Positions 25,412 through 34,965 are shown, numbered from the stretch's first letter. The stretch: 64,000 bases of DNA from Verrucomicrobiota bacterium (GCA_029560585.1 JAKQKQ010000106.1:58439-122438); one strand, 5' to 3'. The notes: generated from the sequence alone by a model not told the origin. Translations and numbers: made by a program.

Positions 25412-27778
25412 TCATTTTCGGGCCGCGAGACTTCCCCACACATACGCGTTCGGCCCGAGCGTCTCCATGACGGTGAACTCGGTGACGGCGGGAAAAAGGA
25501 AGATGTCGACGTAGAAATCCATCACCGGCCACTTCATCGGCGCCGGATACATGACGGGTTCCAGCAGCTTGAGCGTGAAATAGCCGGGCGCGCCCGCAAA
25601 GTCATTGGGGCCATAGACCGTTATGCCCGGAGGTGGAGCCCAGCCCATCACGAACGCGTCGACGACCAGCGGATGTTTCGGGCTGTTGAGGCCGACGCCC
25701 GTCGTGTAACAGAGGTTGAGCGGATTCGCCCCGGCGCCGGACTGTGCGGCCAGAAGCGACGCGCAAAGGTATCTCTCGTCGCCCGTGAGCGCAAAGGCTC
25801 GCATCAGGGTGATCGCCTGCGGCACGGAAGCCTTCCCGCCATTGAAGGGCTCCCACGGATCTCGCTTGGTCCACTTGAATCCCGTCTTCGCGCCAAGCTC
25901 GGCGGACCCGTTGGCCTCGCGCAAGGTCGCGTTCAGAGCGTTCTTCCGGATGTCCTCGCTAACGCCAGGGCGCCTGGTTCGGGCATAGACGAAGGCCGCG
26001 TCCCGCTGGTCGTGGCTCTGCCAGACGCTCGGCGTCTTGCCGGGGTCCGTGAAGACGGTGGTCTCCAGAAAGAGGTCGTTCCACCGCTTCTCGCCCGTGA
26101 CTGCGAAGAGCGAGGCGGCGGCGAGGTTGCGTGCATCCCGGACGTGGTGCGGGAGCTTCGCATCTTTGCCCTTCGCGTACTCCGCCTCGGCCCACCCCAT
26201 GGCCTTTCGGGCGCTGACCAGTAGCGCCTGGGCCACGTCGAACTTCAGCGGCTGGAGGAGCGCGGAGGCCCGGGCCGCATCCGCCGCGTACAGGTAGCTG
26301 CACCAGGGATCCGGCGCGTAGGCCATCACCGGGAGCGACTCTTGCCAGCTCGCTTCGCCGAGCCGGGGATGTTCGGCCGATTCTATGCCGCCTCGGATAC
26401 CGCCTGTGGGCGTCTGCAACCGCCGGAAGAAGTCTATGTTCCAGAGCGCCTCGTTGAGCACGTCCGGGAGCCCGTTCCCTGACTCGGGCAAGTTGAGCGT
26501 CACGCCTCCCACAAAATCGGGAAAGAGTTCGCCCAACTCGAGGAGGAGCCGCGTCGCGTCGAGGTGCTGGATCCGCCGATCCCAGTCCCCGGCGTCAAAG
26601 TACCCGCCCCAGGCGTTGGCGACTCGATCGTCGGTCTTGCCTTTCACCAAGTTGCCAAAGTTGTCATTGTCCGTCCCCTTCGCGTTCAATCCATTCCCGC
26701 TGTCCATGAGGGAGCAACTTGAGGTCGCGACCGTCACCCCGTCTTCCGGGTGGCAACAGCGGGGGCGCCTGTAGGTCGAATACGGAGGGCCGAGGGGGAT
26801 GCCGCTCCGCTGGTGGTAGAAGCTTTTCGCGGAGACGGCAAAGGCCTTCCGCCAGGCGTCGGGAGCAATCTCGACCGGGACCGAGCAGCCGACGCCATCC
26901 ACGCAGATGCGATAGGTGCCTGGCACCTTCAGCGCCCAGAAGTCGAGCAGGTGGACGTCGGTCCCGTTGTAATTCTTGTTGTAGGGGTCCTCGTCCTTCG
27001 CGCCGGCGGCCTTGGACAGGAGGATCTTACCCGTGTGAACGACCTCTCCCGTCTTGTCGTCGAGCACCCGGAATCGGGTGTTGGCGGCATAAGACAGCGC
27101 CCCGCCGCTCCCGAGCCAGCACGAGAGAAAGGCCACCTTGACGGGCTCGTCGGGGCGAAAGCCGATCTGGGTGACGTGAACGGCCTCGCTGCGGGACGTT
27201 TCCACCCGGTTCGGGTAAGTCGTGCCCGGGAGTAGTCCCCCCGCAAAGGCGATTGCGTACGACTTCCCCGACGTGAGCGGCGACGGGAGTTTCAGATAGA
27301 GAACGTGGACCATCGGCCACTGAAAGGCCCAGCCCCCGGCCTGGGCCATGTCCGTGGGTTTGGACTTGCGATAGACGGCCAAGGGCTTCAGACCGGCGGC
27401 GAAGACGGGATCATCTCTGGACGAGATCGTATAGGTGTCTGGCTTGTCCGCCCAAGCGGTGCCCAGCGGCGCCCCTTCCAGACGATCAAAGTACCCGATG
27501 ACATCGGCCTTGGGGCCGACGAGCGCACCGATCTGATTGCCTCCCCGCCTCACATATCCGTTCCCGAATCTCTCCATCTTCTCGACGACGTCCCCGTCCT
27601 GCTGAGCGTACGGTTCCTGTTGCCCCTTGATCAGCCGTCCGGTCTCGATGGTGATCCCAAGGATATCCGGCGCGACGGCGCCGACGTGAACGATCCGTGG
27701 CGAATCGTCGGCGCCTCGGGCGGCCCCAACAACCAGCACCACCAACAGACAGGTGTTGATACTCCAATGCGGGCTCAT
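25412..27778 (-). CDS. Secreted glycoside hydrolase family 9 protein (cellulase-like)
   Basis: The protein has 788 residues with a signal peptide. An N-terminal region (about 25-300) ends in a CelD-type Ig-like domain (HVTQIGFRPDEPVKVAFLS to VPGTYRICVDGVG). The (alpha/alpha)6 catalytic domain carries the GH9 motif GGYFDAGDWDRR, whose Asp pair acts as base. The C-terminal VMETLGPNAYVWGSLA aligns with the catalytic Glu segment. Start at ATG 27778 follows AGGAG with 6 bases spacing. GH9 enzymes cleave beta-1,4-glucans; some PVC members act on other polymers. Confidence 0.88.
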   Translation of the reverse strand: MSPHWSINTCLLVVLVVGAARGADDSPRIVHVGAVAPDILGITIETGRLIKGQQEPYAQQDGDVVEKMERFGNGYVRRGGNQIGALVGPKADVIGYFDRLEGAPLGTAWADKPDTYTISSRDDPVFAAGLKPLAVYRKSKPTDMAQAGGWAFQWPMVHVLYLKLPSPLTSGKSYAIAFAGGLLPGTTYPNRVETSRSEAVHVTQIGFRPDEPVKVAFLSCWLGSGGALSYAANTRFRVLDDKTGEVVHTGKILLSKAAGAKDEDPYNKNYNGTDVHLLDFWALKVPGTYRICVDGVGCSVPVEIAPDAWRKAFAVSAKSFYHQRSGIPLGPPYSTYRRPRCCHPEDGVTVATSSCSLMDSGNGLNAKGTDNDNFGNLVKGKTDDRVANAWGGYFDAGDWDRRIQHLDATRLLLELGELFPDFVGGVTLNLPESGNGLPDVLNEALWNIDFFRRLQTPTGGIRGGIESAEHPRLGEASWQESLPVMAYAPDPWCSYLYAADAARASALLQPLKFDVAQALLVSARKAMGWAEAEYAKGKDAKLPHHVRDARNLAAASLFAVTGEKRWNDLFLETTVFTDPGKTPSVWQSHDQRDAAFVYARTRRPGVSEDIRKNALNATLREANGSAELGAKTGFKWTKRDPWEPFNGGKASVPQAITLMRAFALTGDERYLCASLLAAQSGAGANPLNLCYTTGVGLNSPKHPLVVDAFVMGWAPPPGITVYGPNDFAGAPGYFTLKLLEPVMYPAPMKWPVMDFYVDIFLFPAVTEFTVMETLGPNAYVWGSLAARK

Positions 27779-28118
27779 GGCCATCTCCTGATGGGGCCGC
27801 GTGGAGCATCGCCCGGGTGCGCAGGCCCAAAGCCAGATGCCGTTACGAACAGAAACTTGGTTCCGGCGACCCTGGGGGCGAAGCCCCCGGCCCGTGTGCT
27901 CCCACGGGCTGGGCCCCTCGGCCGAATCTCTCCAACCATGGGAATGACGTAGCAGCCCGCTGGCCCAAGGTCGAACGATACCCACCATGCCCCGGCACCA
28001 AGACCCGCCCACGCAACAATGACAGCCACAGTTTCGCCCCCGATGTTTGCCGCGAGGCCAAGTGAACGAGCCAGTGTGCGGGGGACCAAGAGCGGTCCGA
28101 AACATCCCGCGCGGCGCC
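27779..28118. other. 340-bp gap, no gene seen
   Basis: The gap lies between the GH9 gene and the CPBP protease gene. It is open in the GH9 frame upstream of the start but low in coding character. No tRNA, strong hairpin or convincing short gene was found. It should contain the GH9 promoter. Confidence 0.5.
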
Positions 28119-28736
28119 TTATCGTAAAATCACCGCAACCGAAAGGATGATCGAAGCGTCACCCAGGGCATGCCATGCAATCGGCATTGCAAGACCCTTC
28201 TGCTGGCTCGCGATTCTACGCCAAAGATACCCCATCGCCGAGAGAAACGCGGCGGCGATCAGCGCATAGTGGGAAAACATAAAGGGCAGAAAGACCAGAA
28301 AATGAACCCCCCCATAGGCCAGGTCCGAGAGCGCCAGACGTTTCCGACCCTCGAAAAACAGTCCCCTCCAAAACGCCTCCTCGATCACAGGGTTCACAAG
28401 ACAAAGATACGCCCCAAGGGCACCCATTCCCGCCCCCGAAAGGCTGAGGCTGTTTAATACGATTCTCAAATGCCGGCCGTAACCCGGGAATAACCCCGCC
28501 AGCTGGGTCAGCCCGTACCCAAAGGCGAGAACTGACAGCACAATCGCAGGCAGCCACGATGGGCGGCCGCCGCCCCACAGGGCATCGACACGCCATCGTC
28601 TCCGATGCAACCAGAGGGCCGCCAGCATGATTCCATGAAACCCACACACCGTGGCCCATGCGTTCCTCATGATCAGCAACCCCACACCGATCGCAACATA
28701 AGGCCCCAACAGCCAGATTCTTGCAGTGCGCTTCAT
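28119..28736 (-). CDS. CPBP-family intramembrane metalloprotease
   Basis: The protein has 205 residues with about six hydrophobic segments. The CPBP/CAAX protease motifs are present: EEAFWRG (EExxxR), a His in GVHFLVFLPFM, and HALGD late in the protein. The family cleaves membrane substrates, including prenylated or leader peptides, within the inner membrane. ATG 28736 is preferred; ATG 28763 would add nine residues. It is a single gene between the GH9 gene and the TrmO-like gene, with no clear partner. Confidence 0.85.
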   Translation of the reverse strand: MKRTARIWLLGPYVAIGVGLLIMRNAWATVCGFHGIMLAALWLHRRRWRVDALWGGGRPSWLPAIVLSVLAFGYGLTQLAGLFPGYGRHLRIVLNSLSLSGAGMGALGAYLCLVNPVIEEAFWRGLFFEGRKRLALSDLAYGGVHFLVFLPFMFSHYALIAAAFLSAMGYLWRRIASQQKGLAMPIAWHALGDASIILSVAVILR

Positions 28737-29035
28737 TGGTATCTCGTCCCGTCGGTTCTCCATCCCTGCGGGTGTTTCAGGGACGATCACGGACCATCAA
28801 ATGGGCTGAACCCCGACAGATCGCATAAGAACAGTGACCACTGCGCCCTGGTGGCGTCAAGTGGCCTCTGCGACGCGGGGGCTGAAACAATCCCAACCAA
28901 GAGCCTGGTCCGCTGTTCTGCCGGCGGTGAGGCGCGGAGATGGCCAGAATCACTCTGTTCAAAGGCACCGTAGAATCAGGCGCTTCGCCGCGCCGCTCGC
29001 ACCATCGCAATCCGCATTCCCGAGCGCGCCGGAAC

Positions 29036-29659
29036 TCATCGATCGGCCTTGCCTTCTGGGCGCAAGCCGCCCCGAAAATGCTTCTCGATCCACCCACTCA
29101 CCGCATTAGTGCGGCTATCGAATTGCCGGACGTAGGGCTTGATGTCCAGTACCGGCGTGCCGTCCAAGACATCCACCTCCGTGAAATACAGGCGGTTGTC
29201 CTCGATCCGTCGGATCCGGACCACCGACAGCCCGATATGATTGGGCCGATGGGGACTCCGCGTGGCAAAGACCCCGTGCGGCTCCTTCTCCAAGTACGGC
29301 TGACCCACGATCTCTACCTTGTCGGACTTGTGGAAGTGGTAGATCAGGATCGCATGGCTGAACCCATCCAGATCCCGGAAGCCCTCGACGTACTTCGCCT
29401 GGACTTCCACCCACGCCTCCATCTGGTCGCCGAAAATACCTTGGATGGGCGTGCCCTTCGCATCCAGATACGGCGAATGAACGATGCCTATCGGCCGCAG
29501 GAGGATTGTCTTTTCCATGGTATCATCGGTCTCCAACTTGGCCGCCGCGACGCTCTTCGCCGGTGTGGCCTGCGGGAACCCCGGCTTTCCCTCGCCCGCT
29601 GCAAGGGGCAACGCCCAGAGAAGTGCAAGACCGAGCAGGGCGTGAGCCGATCCCACCAT
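29036..29659 (-). CDS. trmO: TrmO-like (UPF0066) protein with N-terminal signal-like extension
   Basis: From residue 48 the protein matches the TrmO/UPF0066 family: LLRPIGIVHSPY, then FATRSPHRPNHIGLS, VDVLDGTPVLDIKPYVRQFD. TrmO uses SAM to methylate t6A37 in tRNA. Residues 1-47 look like a Sec signal (HALLGLALLWALPLAAGEG) in the same open frame, and ATG 29659 lies 14 bp after the upstream stop, as expected in an operon. If that start is used, the domain is exported and cannot modify tRNA. ATG 29518 would give an ordinary cytoplasmic TrmO. It is the last gene of the sigma-54-linked operon. Confidence 0.8.
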   Translation of the reverse strand: MVGSAHALLGLALLWALPLAAGEGKPGFPQATPAKSVAAAKLETDDTMEKTILLRPIGIVHSPYLDAKGTPIQGIFGDQMEAWVEVQAKYVEGFRDLDGFSHAILIYHFHKSDKVEIVGQPYLEKEPHGVFATRSPHRPNHIGLSVVRIRRIEDNRLYFTEVDVLDGTPVLDIKPYVRQFDSRTNAVSGWIEKHFRGGLRPEGKADR

Positions 29660-29673
29660 GGGGGCAGCGTGGT

Positions 29674-29985
29674 CTATCGCGACGCTGGCGTCGAGCAGAA
29701 CCGCCGCCCCAGGTCCCGCCCGGCGAACTCGCCCATGAATGCTGCCACGGCGGCGTCCAGCCCGAGCAGTTTCAGCGATTCGCCCGCTTCGACGACGGTC
29801 TTGATGCGCATGGCACGGTTCACACCAATCTTCAACACATCGAGCAACGCGGCGGGCGGCGGCTGCGCGATGGCTCCTGCCTTAAGCGCTGACAGCACGC
29901 CCCCGGTGTGCCAAATGATGAAATCGGCTCCGCGCCGGATCTCATCCTCCGGTTGCCGATATCGTCGCGGGCTCGCTCCAGTCAT
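29674..29985 (-). CDS. Small protein of unknown function overlapping the radical SAM gene
   Basis: The protein has 103 residues, with an ATG at 29985 inside the last 44 bases of the radical SAM gene, so it is probably translationally coupled. A segment IRRGADFIIWHTGG is followed by a hydrophobic, Ala/Leu-rich helical part. No family recognised. Position between a BioB-like radical SAM enzyme and the TrmO-like gene suggests an accessory role for the former. Confidence 0.55.
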   Translation of the reverse strand: MTGASPRRYRQPEDEIRRGADFIIWHTGGVLSALKAGAIAQPPPAALLDVLKIGVNRAMRIKTVVEAGESLKLLGLDAAVAAFMGEFAGRDLGRRFCSTPASR

Positions 29986-31042
29986 CGTGCAACGGCCTGA
30001 TCGGTCGTCCCTGGGTGTCCATGAGGTTCGAGAATCCCGCGGCGATGAGCATGTTGCGGCAATCGGCCGTCGTGATCTCATTGCTTCGGCGCCACAATGC
30101 GGTGGTGAACCCTTCCTTGGCGGCAGACGAGTCGCGTGTGGGTCCCTGTCCGTCCGGTTCACCCGCCTCCGGGAAGAATGCGTTGGCCCCGCTGAAGAGC
30201 CCGACGAGATTCGACACGTTGACGGCGATGCTCTTCAGTCCCTGCTTCCCTGTCGTGGCCAACGCGATCACGGCGGTGATCTGAGCCAGCCGCGACAAGG
30301 ATATCTGGCCCTTATGAAAGAGCGGCGAACGGGGGACAGGGAAACGCTGCATGGCGCCGTGCTGCCTGCAGGGCAATTCGACACCCAGCCAGATTTGGTC
30401 CACCAATTCTTTGGGCCCATGTTCTGGCCCGATCGGCTCGCAGAGGGTGTACCAGTCAAGGCCGGCCCCGATGATCCTTTCGATGGTCGCCACTCGCTCG
30501 GAGGGCGCCATGCACGAGTCGACGCCTTCCCGCAGACGACAGACGTGATACGCGCCGGTGACACCGGCGGCACGCAATTCCCCCAGCTGACCGGCCGTCA
30601 CGTCCCCGACATTCGCCAAGATCTCCATCTGTGCCGGTATGGAGCGGCGAAGGGTCGCGCACAGATCGAGGAACCATTCAAATCCGAACCGGTGCATCGT
30701 CATTAGGAACACGCCCCGGGCTCCGCCGGCGGCAAAGCGCTGGCACCTTTCGATGATCTCCTCGGCAGGCAAAGTTGACGACCGGATGCCCGTGTGCGAC
30801 TTGGCGAAGAAGCAGAAAGCACAATCGCCCGCGCAGGGGGCCATGTCGACGCCAATTTGCCCGAGCAGAAGGGCCCTGTTCCCGAACCGCCGGCGGGATA
30901 TCGCGTTTGCTTGGGCCCGAAGCAGGGCGGCTTCGAGGGAATCTTCCGGCATCGACAGGAGCAATACGGCCTCTGATCTCGTGATGGCCCTCTCGCGCGA
31001 GGCATCCTTCAGTATCCGCTCAACCACCTTGTCTGGCGTCAT
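29942..31042 (-). CDS. BioB/HydE-like radical SAM enzyme
   Basis: The protein has 366 residues. The [4Fe-4S] SAM motif CAGDCAFC (CxxxCxxC) is near residue 70. MEILANVGDVTAGQLGEL and CEPIGPEHGPKELVD correspond to conserved blocks of the biotin synthase/HydE/PylB barrel. It lacks the full BioB signature, so biotin synthesis is not claimed. Such enzymes build or modify cofactors by radical chemistry. It lies 42 bp after the HMGL-type aldolase, within the same operon. Confidence 0.8.
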   Translation of the reverse strand: MTPDKVVERILKDASRERAITRSEAVLLLSMPEDSLEAALLRAQANAISRRRFGNRALLLGQIGVDMAPCAGDCAFCFFAKSHTGIRSSTLPAEEIIERCQRFAAGGARGVFLMTMHRFGFEWFLDLCATLRRSIPAQMEILANVGDVTAGQLGELRAAGVTGAYHVCRLREGVDSCMAPSERVATIERIIGAGLDWYTLCEPIGPEHGPKELVDQIWLGVELPCRQHGAMQRFPVPRSPLFHKGQISLSRLAQITAVIALATTGKQGLKSIAVNVSNLVGLFSGANAFFPEAGEPDGQGPTRDSSAAKEGFTTALWRRSNEITTADCRNMLIAAGFSNLMDTQGRPIRPLHDDWSEPATISATGG

Positions 31043-31084
31043 TCGATCAGTCTTATTGTCGCCCTACTCCGGCCAGCCGCCGTC

Positions 31085-32074
31085 TCACTCCCCGGCTAGG
31101 GCCCTGTCGTAGAAATCGAGGACGTCGCCGCGCTCTGGCGCCTCGTTGAACTTGATGGCGAGGCGCGGGTGCCGGTTGAGCAGGCCAGAGATCAAATAGG
31201 GCAGGTCGAAGCCCCACTTGAGAGACTTCCGCATCGGCTCGATGCGATTTTCGGCGCAGTCCAGGACCGGGCGGAGGTTGTACTTGGGGTTGTGCAGAAA
31301 GCCAATGAGCAACTCCATGGGGCAGTTGCCCGCGCCGCGACCTAGGCCAGCCATCGTGGCGTCGGCCATGTTGGCGCCCAGAACGATCGCCTCGATCGTG
31401 TTGGCGAATGCTAGCTGGAGGTTGTTGTGGGCGTGGATCCCGACGGCTTTGCCCGCCGGTCGCATGAAAAGCATGTACTTTGTGATCAGGCACCGGACCT
31501 GCTCGCTGTAAAAATGCCCGAAGCTATCGACCAGGTAGACGCCCCTGGCCTCCGAGTTCGCGATCAGGGCCAGCGCCTCATCCATCTCCCTCTCCTGGAT
31601 CACCGAGGCGGCCATCAGGTTAACGGTGGTCTCGTAGCCCTTGTCGTGGGCATCCTTGACCATGTCCAGCGCCAGCGGGATCTGGTGGATGTAGCAGGCG
31701 ACCCGCACCAGATCCACGACGCTCTCCGATTTTTTGGGGATCTCATTGCGGTAATCGCTCTTCTCCGCGTCGGCCATCACCGCCAGCTTCAGGTTGGTGG
31801 GATTTTCGCCGACGATCCGGCGGATGTCGTCCTCGTGGGAATAGCGCCAGGCGCCGTACTGGTCCGGGGAGAATATCTTCCGAGAGTTCCGGTAGCCGAT
31901 CTCCATGTAGTCGATGCCGCCCTGGACGCAGGCGCGATACACGGCGCCCACGACGCCGTCCTCGAACCGGCTGTTGTTCATGAGGCCGCCGTCGCGGATC
32001 GTGCAGTCCACCACCTTGATCTGCGGGCGGTATCCCACCCAGCCGCTGTCTGCGAGATTATCTCCAGTCTCCAT
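31085..32074 (-). CDS. HMGL-like aldolase/acyltransferase barrel protein
   Basis: The protein has 329 residues. A DRE-TIM metallolyase domain is indicated by VVDCTIRDGG (metal-binding Asp), VYLVDSFGHFY and the metal ligands in GIHAHNNLQLAFAN. The G-x-GRGAGN block near residue 245 fits this superfamily. Relatives include 4-hydroxy-2-oxovalerate aldolase and isopropylmalate synthase; this group is annotated only as aldolase-domain proteins. In this operon it could make or split a small carbon precursor for cofactor assembly, which is inference. Confidence 0.82.
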   Translation of the reverse strand: METGDNLADSGWVGYRPQIKVVDCTIRDGGLMNNSRFEDGVVGAVYRACVQGGIDYMEIGYRNSRKIFSPDQYGAWRYSHEDDIRRIVGENPTNLKLAVMADAEKSDYRNEIPKKSESVVDLVRVACYIHQIPLALDMVKDAHDKGYETTVNLMAASVIQEREMDEALALIANSEARGVYLVDSFGHFYSEQVRCLITKYMLFMRPAGKAVGIHAHNNLQLAFANTIEAIVLGANMADATMAGLGRGAGNCPMELLIGFLHNPKYNLRPVLDCAENRIEPMRKSLKWGFDLPYLISGLLNRHPRLAIKFNEAPERGDVLDFYDRALAGE

Positions 32075-32176
32075 ATGGTCTCCTGTGCGAGTCTCTTTCC
32101 TTCACCGATTCGTTGATGAGGCAGCAGCGTTCCGACGCGGAGTCCCAACTCATCCCTCCAACTGGGCCGATCAATT

Positions 32177-33160
32177 TCATGCGCGCGTGGGGGGGCGATG
32201 TGGGTGGCGAAGCCCGCTGGACCGCGAATGGGGCTTGCGCTCTTCCGTCGGCAGGGTCGGTGGCTCCCGCCGGGGGTGCGGGCGATCTCCACCGACAGGG
32301 CGCTGGTGGTGCAGCACCAGGCTGCCGACCGGCCAACCAAGATCCTGGCCCAGGACGTCGCATTTGATCTTCAGCAGGAAGAAGACGTGCTTGTCTATGC
32401 CGGCGAGGCTCTCGTAATTACCCTGTCCCTTGGCAATGATCAGGTCCGCGGCCGCAAACCGATCGCGGAACGCCTGCGAACAATCGTCCAGGAGTGTGCC
32501 GGGGGCATCCGAACCGTTCGTCATGATGTCGCAGAAATCGGCCAGGCCGGCCCAGCAGGCGTCGGCAAATGTGGCATCATTCAAAATGGGGCTACCCCGC
32601 ACCACGACGGTGACGTTGCCGAGCGGCAGGTGGGACAGCAGCGAGCGGTCGAACACGATCTCGCCCGCGTTGTCGGCCAAATAGAGAATATCTCGCGCCT
32701 CCGCGACGGCGGCCTCCAGCTCATCGACCGATCCCACCAAGGGCGTGATCAGGGCGCGCTCGAAGGCGGCAAGCACATCGACCTCCCCCAACTGCGTCTT
32801 GGCAGCAACGTCCAGCAAGTTGCCGACGATCGCCATCCGGACCGCGGCCTCGAAAGGAGGGAACGCCTCGGCGAACCGCTTGCGCCAGATGGGCTCGAGC
32901 GGTGCGGCGCGCCGATTGAGCTGGTCCTTCAGTTCGGCGTAGGGGTCCGGATTATGCGTCGCCCCGCGGATGAGCCGATGGATCTGCTGGGCGAGGGCGG
33001 GCGGGGGGCAGTGCCAATCCATGCGGGCGATGAGCCGAAACGTCCGGCGCAACGCCACCTCGCGGAGGCGAACGTCGTCGGTCGCCGCAACGGCAGCCTC
33101 GTGCGCCTGACGCGTCAGACAAGCGACGCAGTCCAGGCGGGGCTCAAGGCCGACGCTCAT
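32177..33160 (-). CDS. DUF89/ARMT1-like metal-dependent phosphatase
   Basis: The protein has 327 residues. The DUF89 fold is shown by DCVACLTRQA near the N-terminus, the metal-binding ILYLADNAGEIVFDR block and DLIIAKGQGNYESL. DUF89 members are Ni/Co/Mn-dependent phosphatases thought to remove damaged or toxic phospho-metabolites. The ATG overlaps the stop of the upstream radical SAM gene (ATGA). The last 45 residues are Pro/Arg-rich and not family-like. The gap of about 100 bp to the next gene is the largest inside the operon. Confidence 0.85.
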   Translation of the reverse strand: MSVGLEPRLDCVACLTRQAHEAAVAATDDVRLREVALRRTFRLIARMDWHCPPPALAQQIHRLIRGATHNPDPYAELKDQLNRRAAPLEPIWRKRFAEAFPPFEAAVRMAIVGNLLDVAAKTQLGEVDVLAAFERALITPLVGSVDELEAAVAEARDILYLADNAGEIVFDRSLLSHLPLGNVTVVVRGSPILNDATFADACWAGLADFCDIMTNGSDAPGTLLDDCSQAFRDRFAAADLIIAKGQGNYESLAGIDKHVFFLLKIKCDVLGQDLGWPVGSLVLHHQRPVGGDRPHPRREPPTLPTEERKPHSRSSGLRHPHRPPTRA

Positions 33161-34101
33161 CGGACGATCCCTTTGGCACTGTAGAATGTACTGCCGCGAT
33201 GCGATTGGCGGGCAATGCGCCCCGCCGCCTCCATCGCCTTGAGGTGTTTGGCCAATTCGCTGGGCCGCACATGCAGGCAAGAGGCCAGATCTCCCTTGCT
33301 GCACGGGCGCCGCGACAGCAACTCCATGATGTCGCGCTGATCCTGTGCCATGCCCGCGTCGGGGGCATGTCGGCCGCGGAATCCCGCGATGACGGTTGCC
33401 CTGGGTTCGAAAAGGTCGCCCAATTCCTTCAGGCGTCCCAGCGGCACCGGCGCCGCGTAGTCCTGGGACGGCGGACGGACGACGGTGTTGAGATGAACCC
33501 GGTCGGGCCGGATGCGTCGAACGTGCTCGGCGATCATTTCGACATGGGCGCGAGGGGCGGTGTGCCCGGCCAGAATCATCACCTCAAGCCAATACTGTCC
33601 GTCAAACTCTTCGCGGAAAGCCTTCAGCCCCGAAAGCATTTTCTCAAAAGTGATGCTTCTGTGCGGCCGATTGACAGCATGAAACACCAGCGCGTCCCCG
33701 GCATCCAGCGAGGGCATGACGACGTCGGCAGCCCCCATGGCCGCACGGACGCCCGAGTCCCAGAGGAGCGAACCATTAGTCAACACGGCAACGGGGATGT
33801 CGCAGATGGCGCCGATTCCCGCGATGATCTCGGCCAGACCCGAGTGCAGCGTCGGTTCGCCCGAGCCGCTGAACGTGATGTAATCGGGCCGGCTATCGAG
33901 CTTGCTCCGGATCTCGTCGAGGACCGCACCGACCGGCACCCATTCCTTGCGCGCGACCGTCTTGCGGGTCGTTCGGCCCAACTGGCAATAGATGCAGTCG
34001 TAGCTGCACGTCTTGAACGGCACGAGATCCACCCCAAGCGACCGCCCCAGTCGACGCGATGGCACCGGGCCAAAGACGTGGCGGGTGGCTCGCGATCTCA
34101 T
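33157..34101 (-). CDS. Radical SAM protein with C-terminal winged-helix
   Basis: The protein has 314 residues. The N-terminus (FGPVPSRRLGRSLG) and the cluster motif CSYDCIYC define the subgroup of radical SAM proteins often beside NifX-like genes. ITFSGSGEPTLH is the glycine-rich SAM-binding region. The last 70 residues form a winged-helix-like unit (LLSRRPCSKGDLASCLHV). The following DUF89 gene starts within its stop codon. The substrate is unknown. Genomic company suggests metal-cluster or cofactor work. Confidence 0.87.
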   Translation of the reverse strand: MRSRATRHVFGPVPSRRLGRSLGVDLVPFKTCSYDCIYCQLGRTTRKTVARKEWVPVGAVLDEIRSKLDSRPDYITFSGSGEPTLHSGLAEIIAGIGAICDIPVAVLTNGSLLWDSGVRAAMGAADVVMPSLDAGDALVFHAVNRPHRSITFEKMLSGLKAFREEFDGQYWLEVMILAGHTAPRAHVEMIAEHVRRIRPDRVHLNTVVRPPSQDYAAPVPLGRLKELGDLFEPRATVIAGFRGRHAPDAGMAQDQRDIMELLSRRPCSKGDLASCLHVRPSELAKHLKAMEAAGRIARQSHRGSTFYSAKGIVR

Positions 34102-34155
34102 GGGTTCACCAACGCCGATTCCTGTTCCCCGACAAGCCTGGCGACCCTCACCGGA

Positions 34156-34575
34156 TCAGAGTCCCCTCAACAGCCGCCGCAGCTCGCGGCCGTGCCCCGC
34201 CTCGTCCGCCGCCATCTCCTCGAGCTTCATCTTTAACTCGGGAAACTCGAGTTGCTCGGCCATTCTCGCGTGGGCCAGATAATTGGAGACGTCTTCTGCT
34301 TCCATCTTCACGTTGAGTCCGATCATGCCCTTGAGATCGGCGGGCTTTTCGAACCGCTTGGGGTTGGTGGTCGGCTCTCCGCCCAGGTCCTGGATCACGT
34401 CCATCAGGAAGGCGGCATGGCCCAGCTCGTCCACCGCCTCTTTAGCCAGGAGTTCTCGCAACTCGGCCGCCAGCAGGCCATAGCATCTGGCGGCCTGATA
34501 GGTGTAACGGATGACGGTTCCGAGCTCGGCCGCGAGGTCTTCGTTTAGCCCTCGAATGAGGTCTTCCTTTGTCAT
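34156..34575 (-). CDS. Ferritin-like (bacterioferritin-type) four-helix protein
   Basis: The protein has 139 residues, all helical. Carboxylate/His residues expected for a diiron site appear in two helix pairs: AAELGTVIRYTYQAA with EAVDELGHAAF, and KMEAEDVSNYLAHA with MAADEAGHGREL. This ExxH pattern is that of ferritin-like proteins that store iron or detoxify oxygen species. It sits 54 bp upstream of the radical SAM gene and could protect its oxygen-sensitive clusters or supply iron. Confidence 0.85.
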   Translation of the reverse strand: MTKEDLIRGLNEDLAAELGTVIRYTYQAARCYGLLAAELRELLAKEAVDELGHAAFLMDVIQDLGGEPTTNPKRFEKPADLKGMIGLNVKMEAEDVSNYLAHARMAEQLEFPELKMKLEEMAADEAGHGRELRRLLRGL

Positions 34576-34623
34576 GGGTGCGGTTCCTTTCGTGGCATGG
34601 GTTCAGTTTGGCGATCCGTTGAT

Positions 34624-34965
34624 TCAAGGTCGCAGCGGAGCATTCTCCTTGTCGACGCGCACGATCCGGGCCTTGAGCCGACGCGCCTGTTGCACCGGGT
34701 AATGGCCATACGCGAGAATGATGATGGGGTCGCCCACCTCGCCGAGGCGTGCGGCCGGGCCGTTCAACATGACCGTGCCGGAGCCCTCGGGGGCCTCGAT
34801 GACGTAGGTGACGAGCCGCGAACCCGTGCTCACATTGAGCACATGGACCTGCTCTCCTGGCAAGAGGTCCGCGGCGTTCATCAGCCGACGGTCCAGCGCG
34901 ATGCTCCCCTCGTAATCCAGCGCCTTGCCGGTCAGCGTGGCACGATGGATCTTGGACCGGAGCAT
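34624..34965 (-). CDS. panD: Aspartate 1-decarboxylase
   Basis: The protein has 113 residues and matches PanD along its length: MLRSKIHRATLTGKALDYEG, the self-cleavage Gly-Ser at residues about 24-25, and NGPAARLGEVGDPIIILAYG. The chain cleaves itself to form a pyruvoyl group and converts aspartate to beta-alanine for pantothenate and CoA. No other pantothenate gene is nearby, and its place inside a metal-cofactor operon is unexpected. The frame is open upstream, but ATG 34965 gives the exact family N-terminus. Confidence 0.93.
   Translation of the reverse strand: MLRSKIHRATLTGKALDYEGSIALDRRLMNAADLLPGEQVHVLNVSTGSRLVTYVIEAPEGSGTVMLNGPAARLGEVGDPIIILAYGHYPVQQARRLKARIVRVDKENAPLRP

Noticed and set aside
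29942..31042. Assignment as biotin synthase
   Set aside because: The cluster motif is CxxxCxxC in a BioB-like barrel, but other BioB signatures are missing and no biotin genes are nearby.
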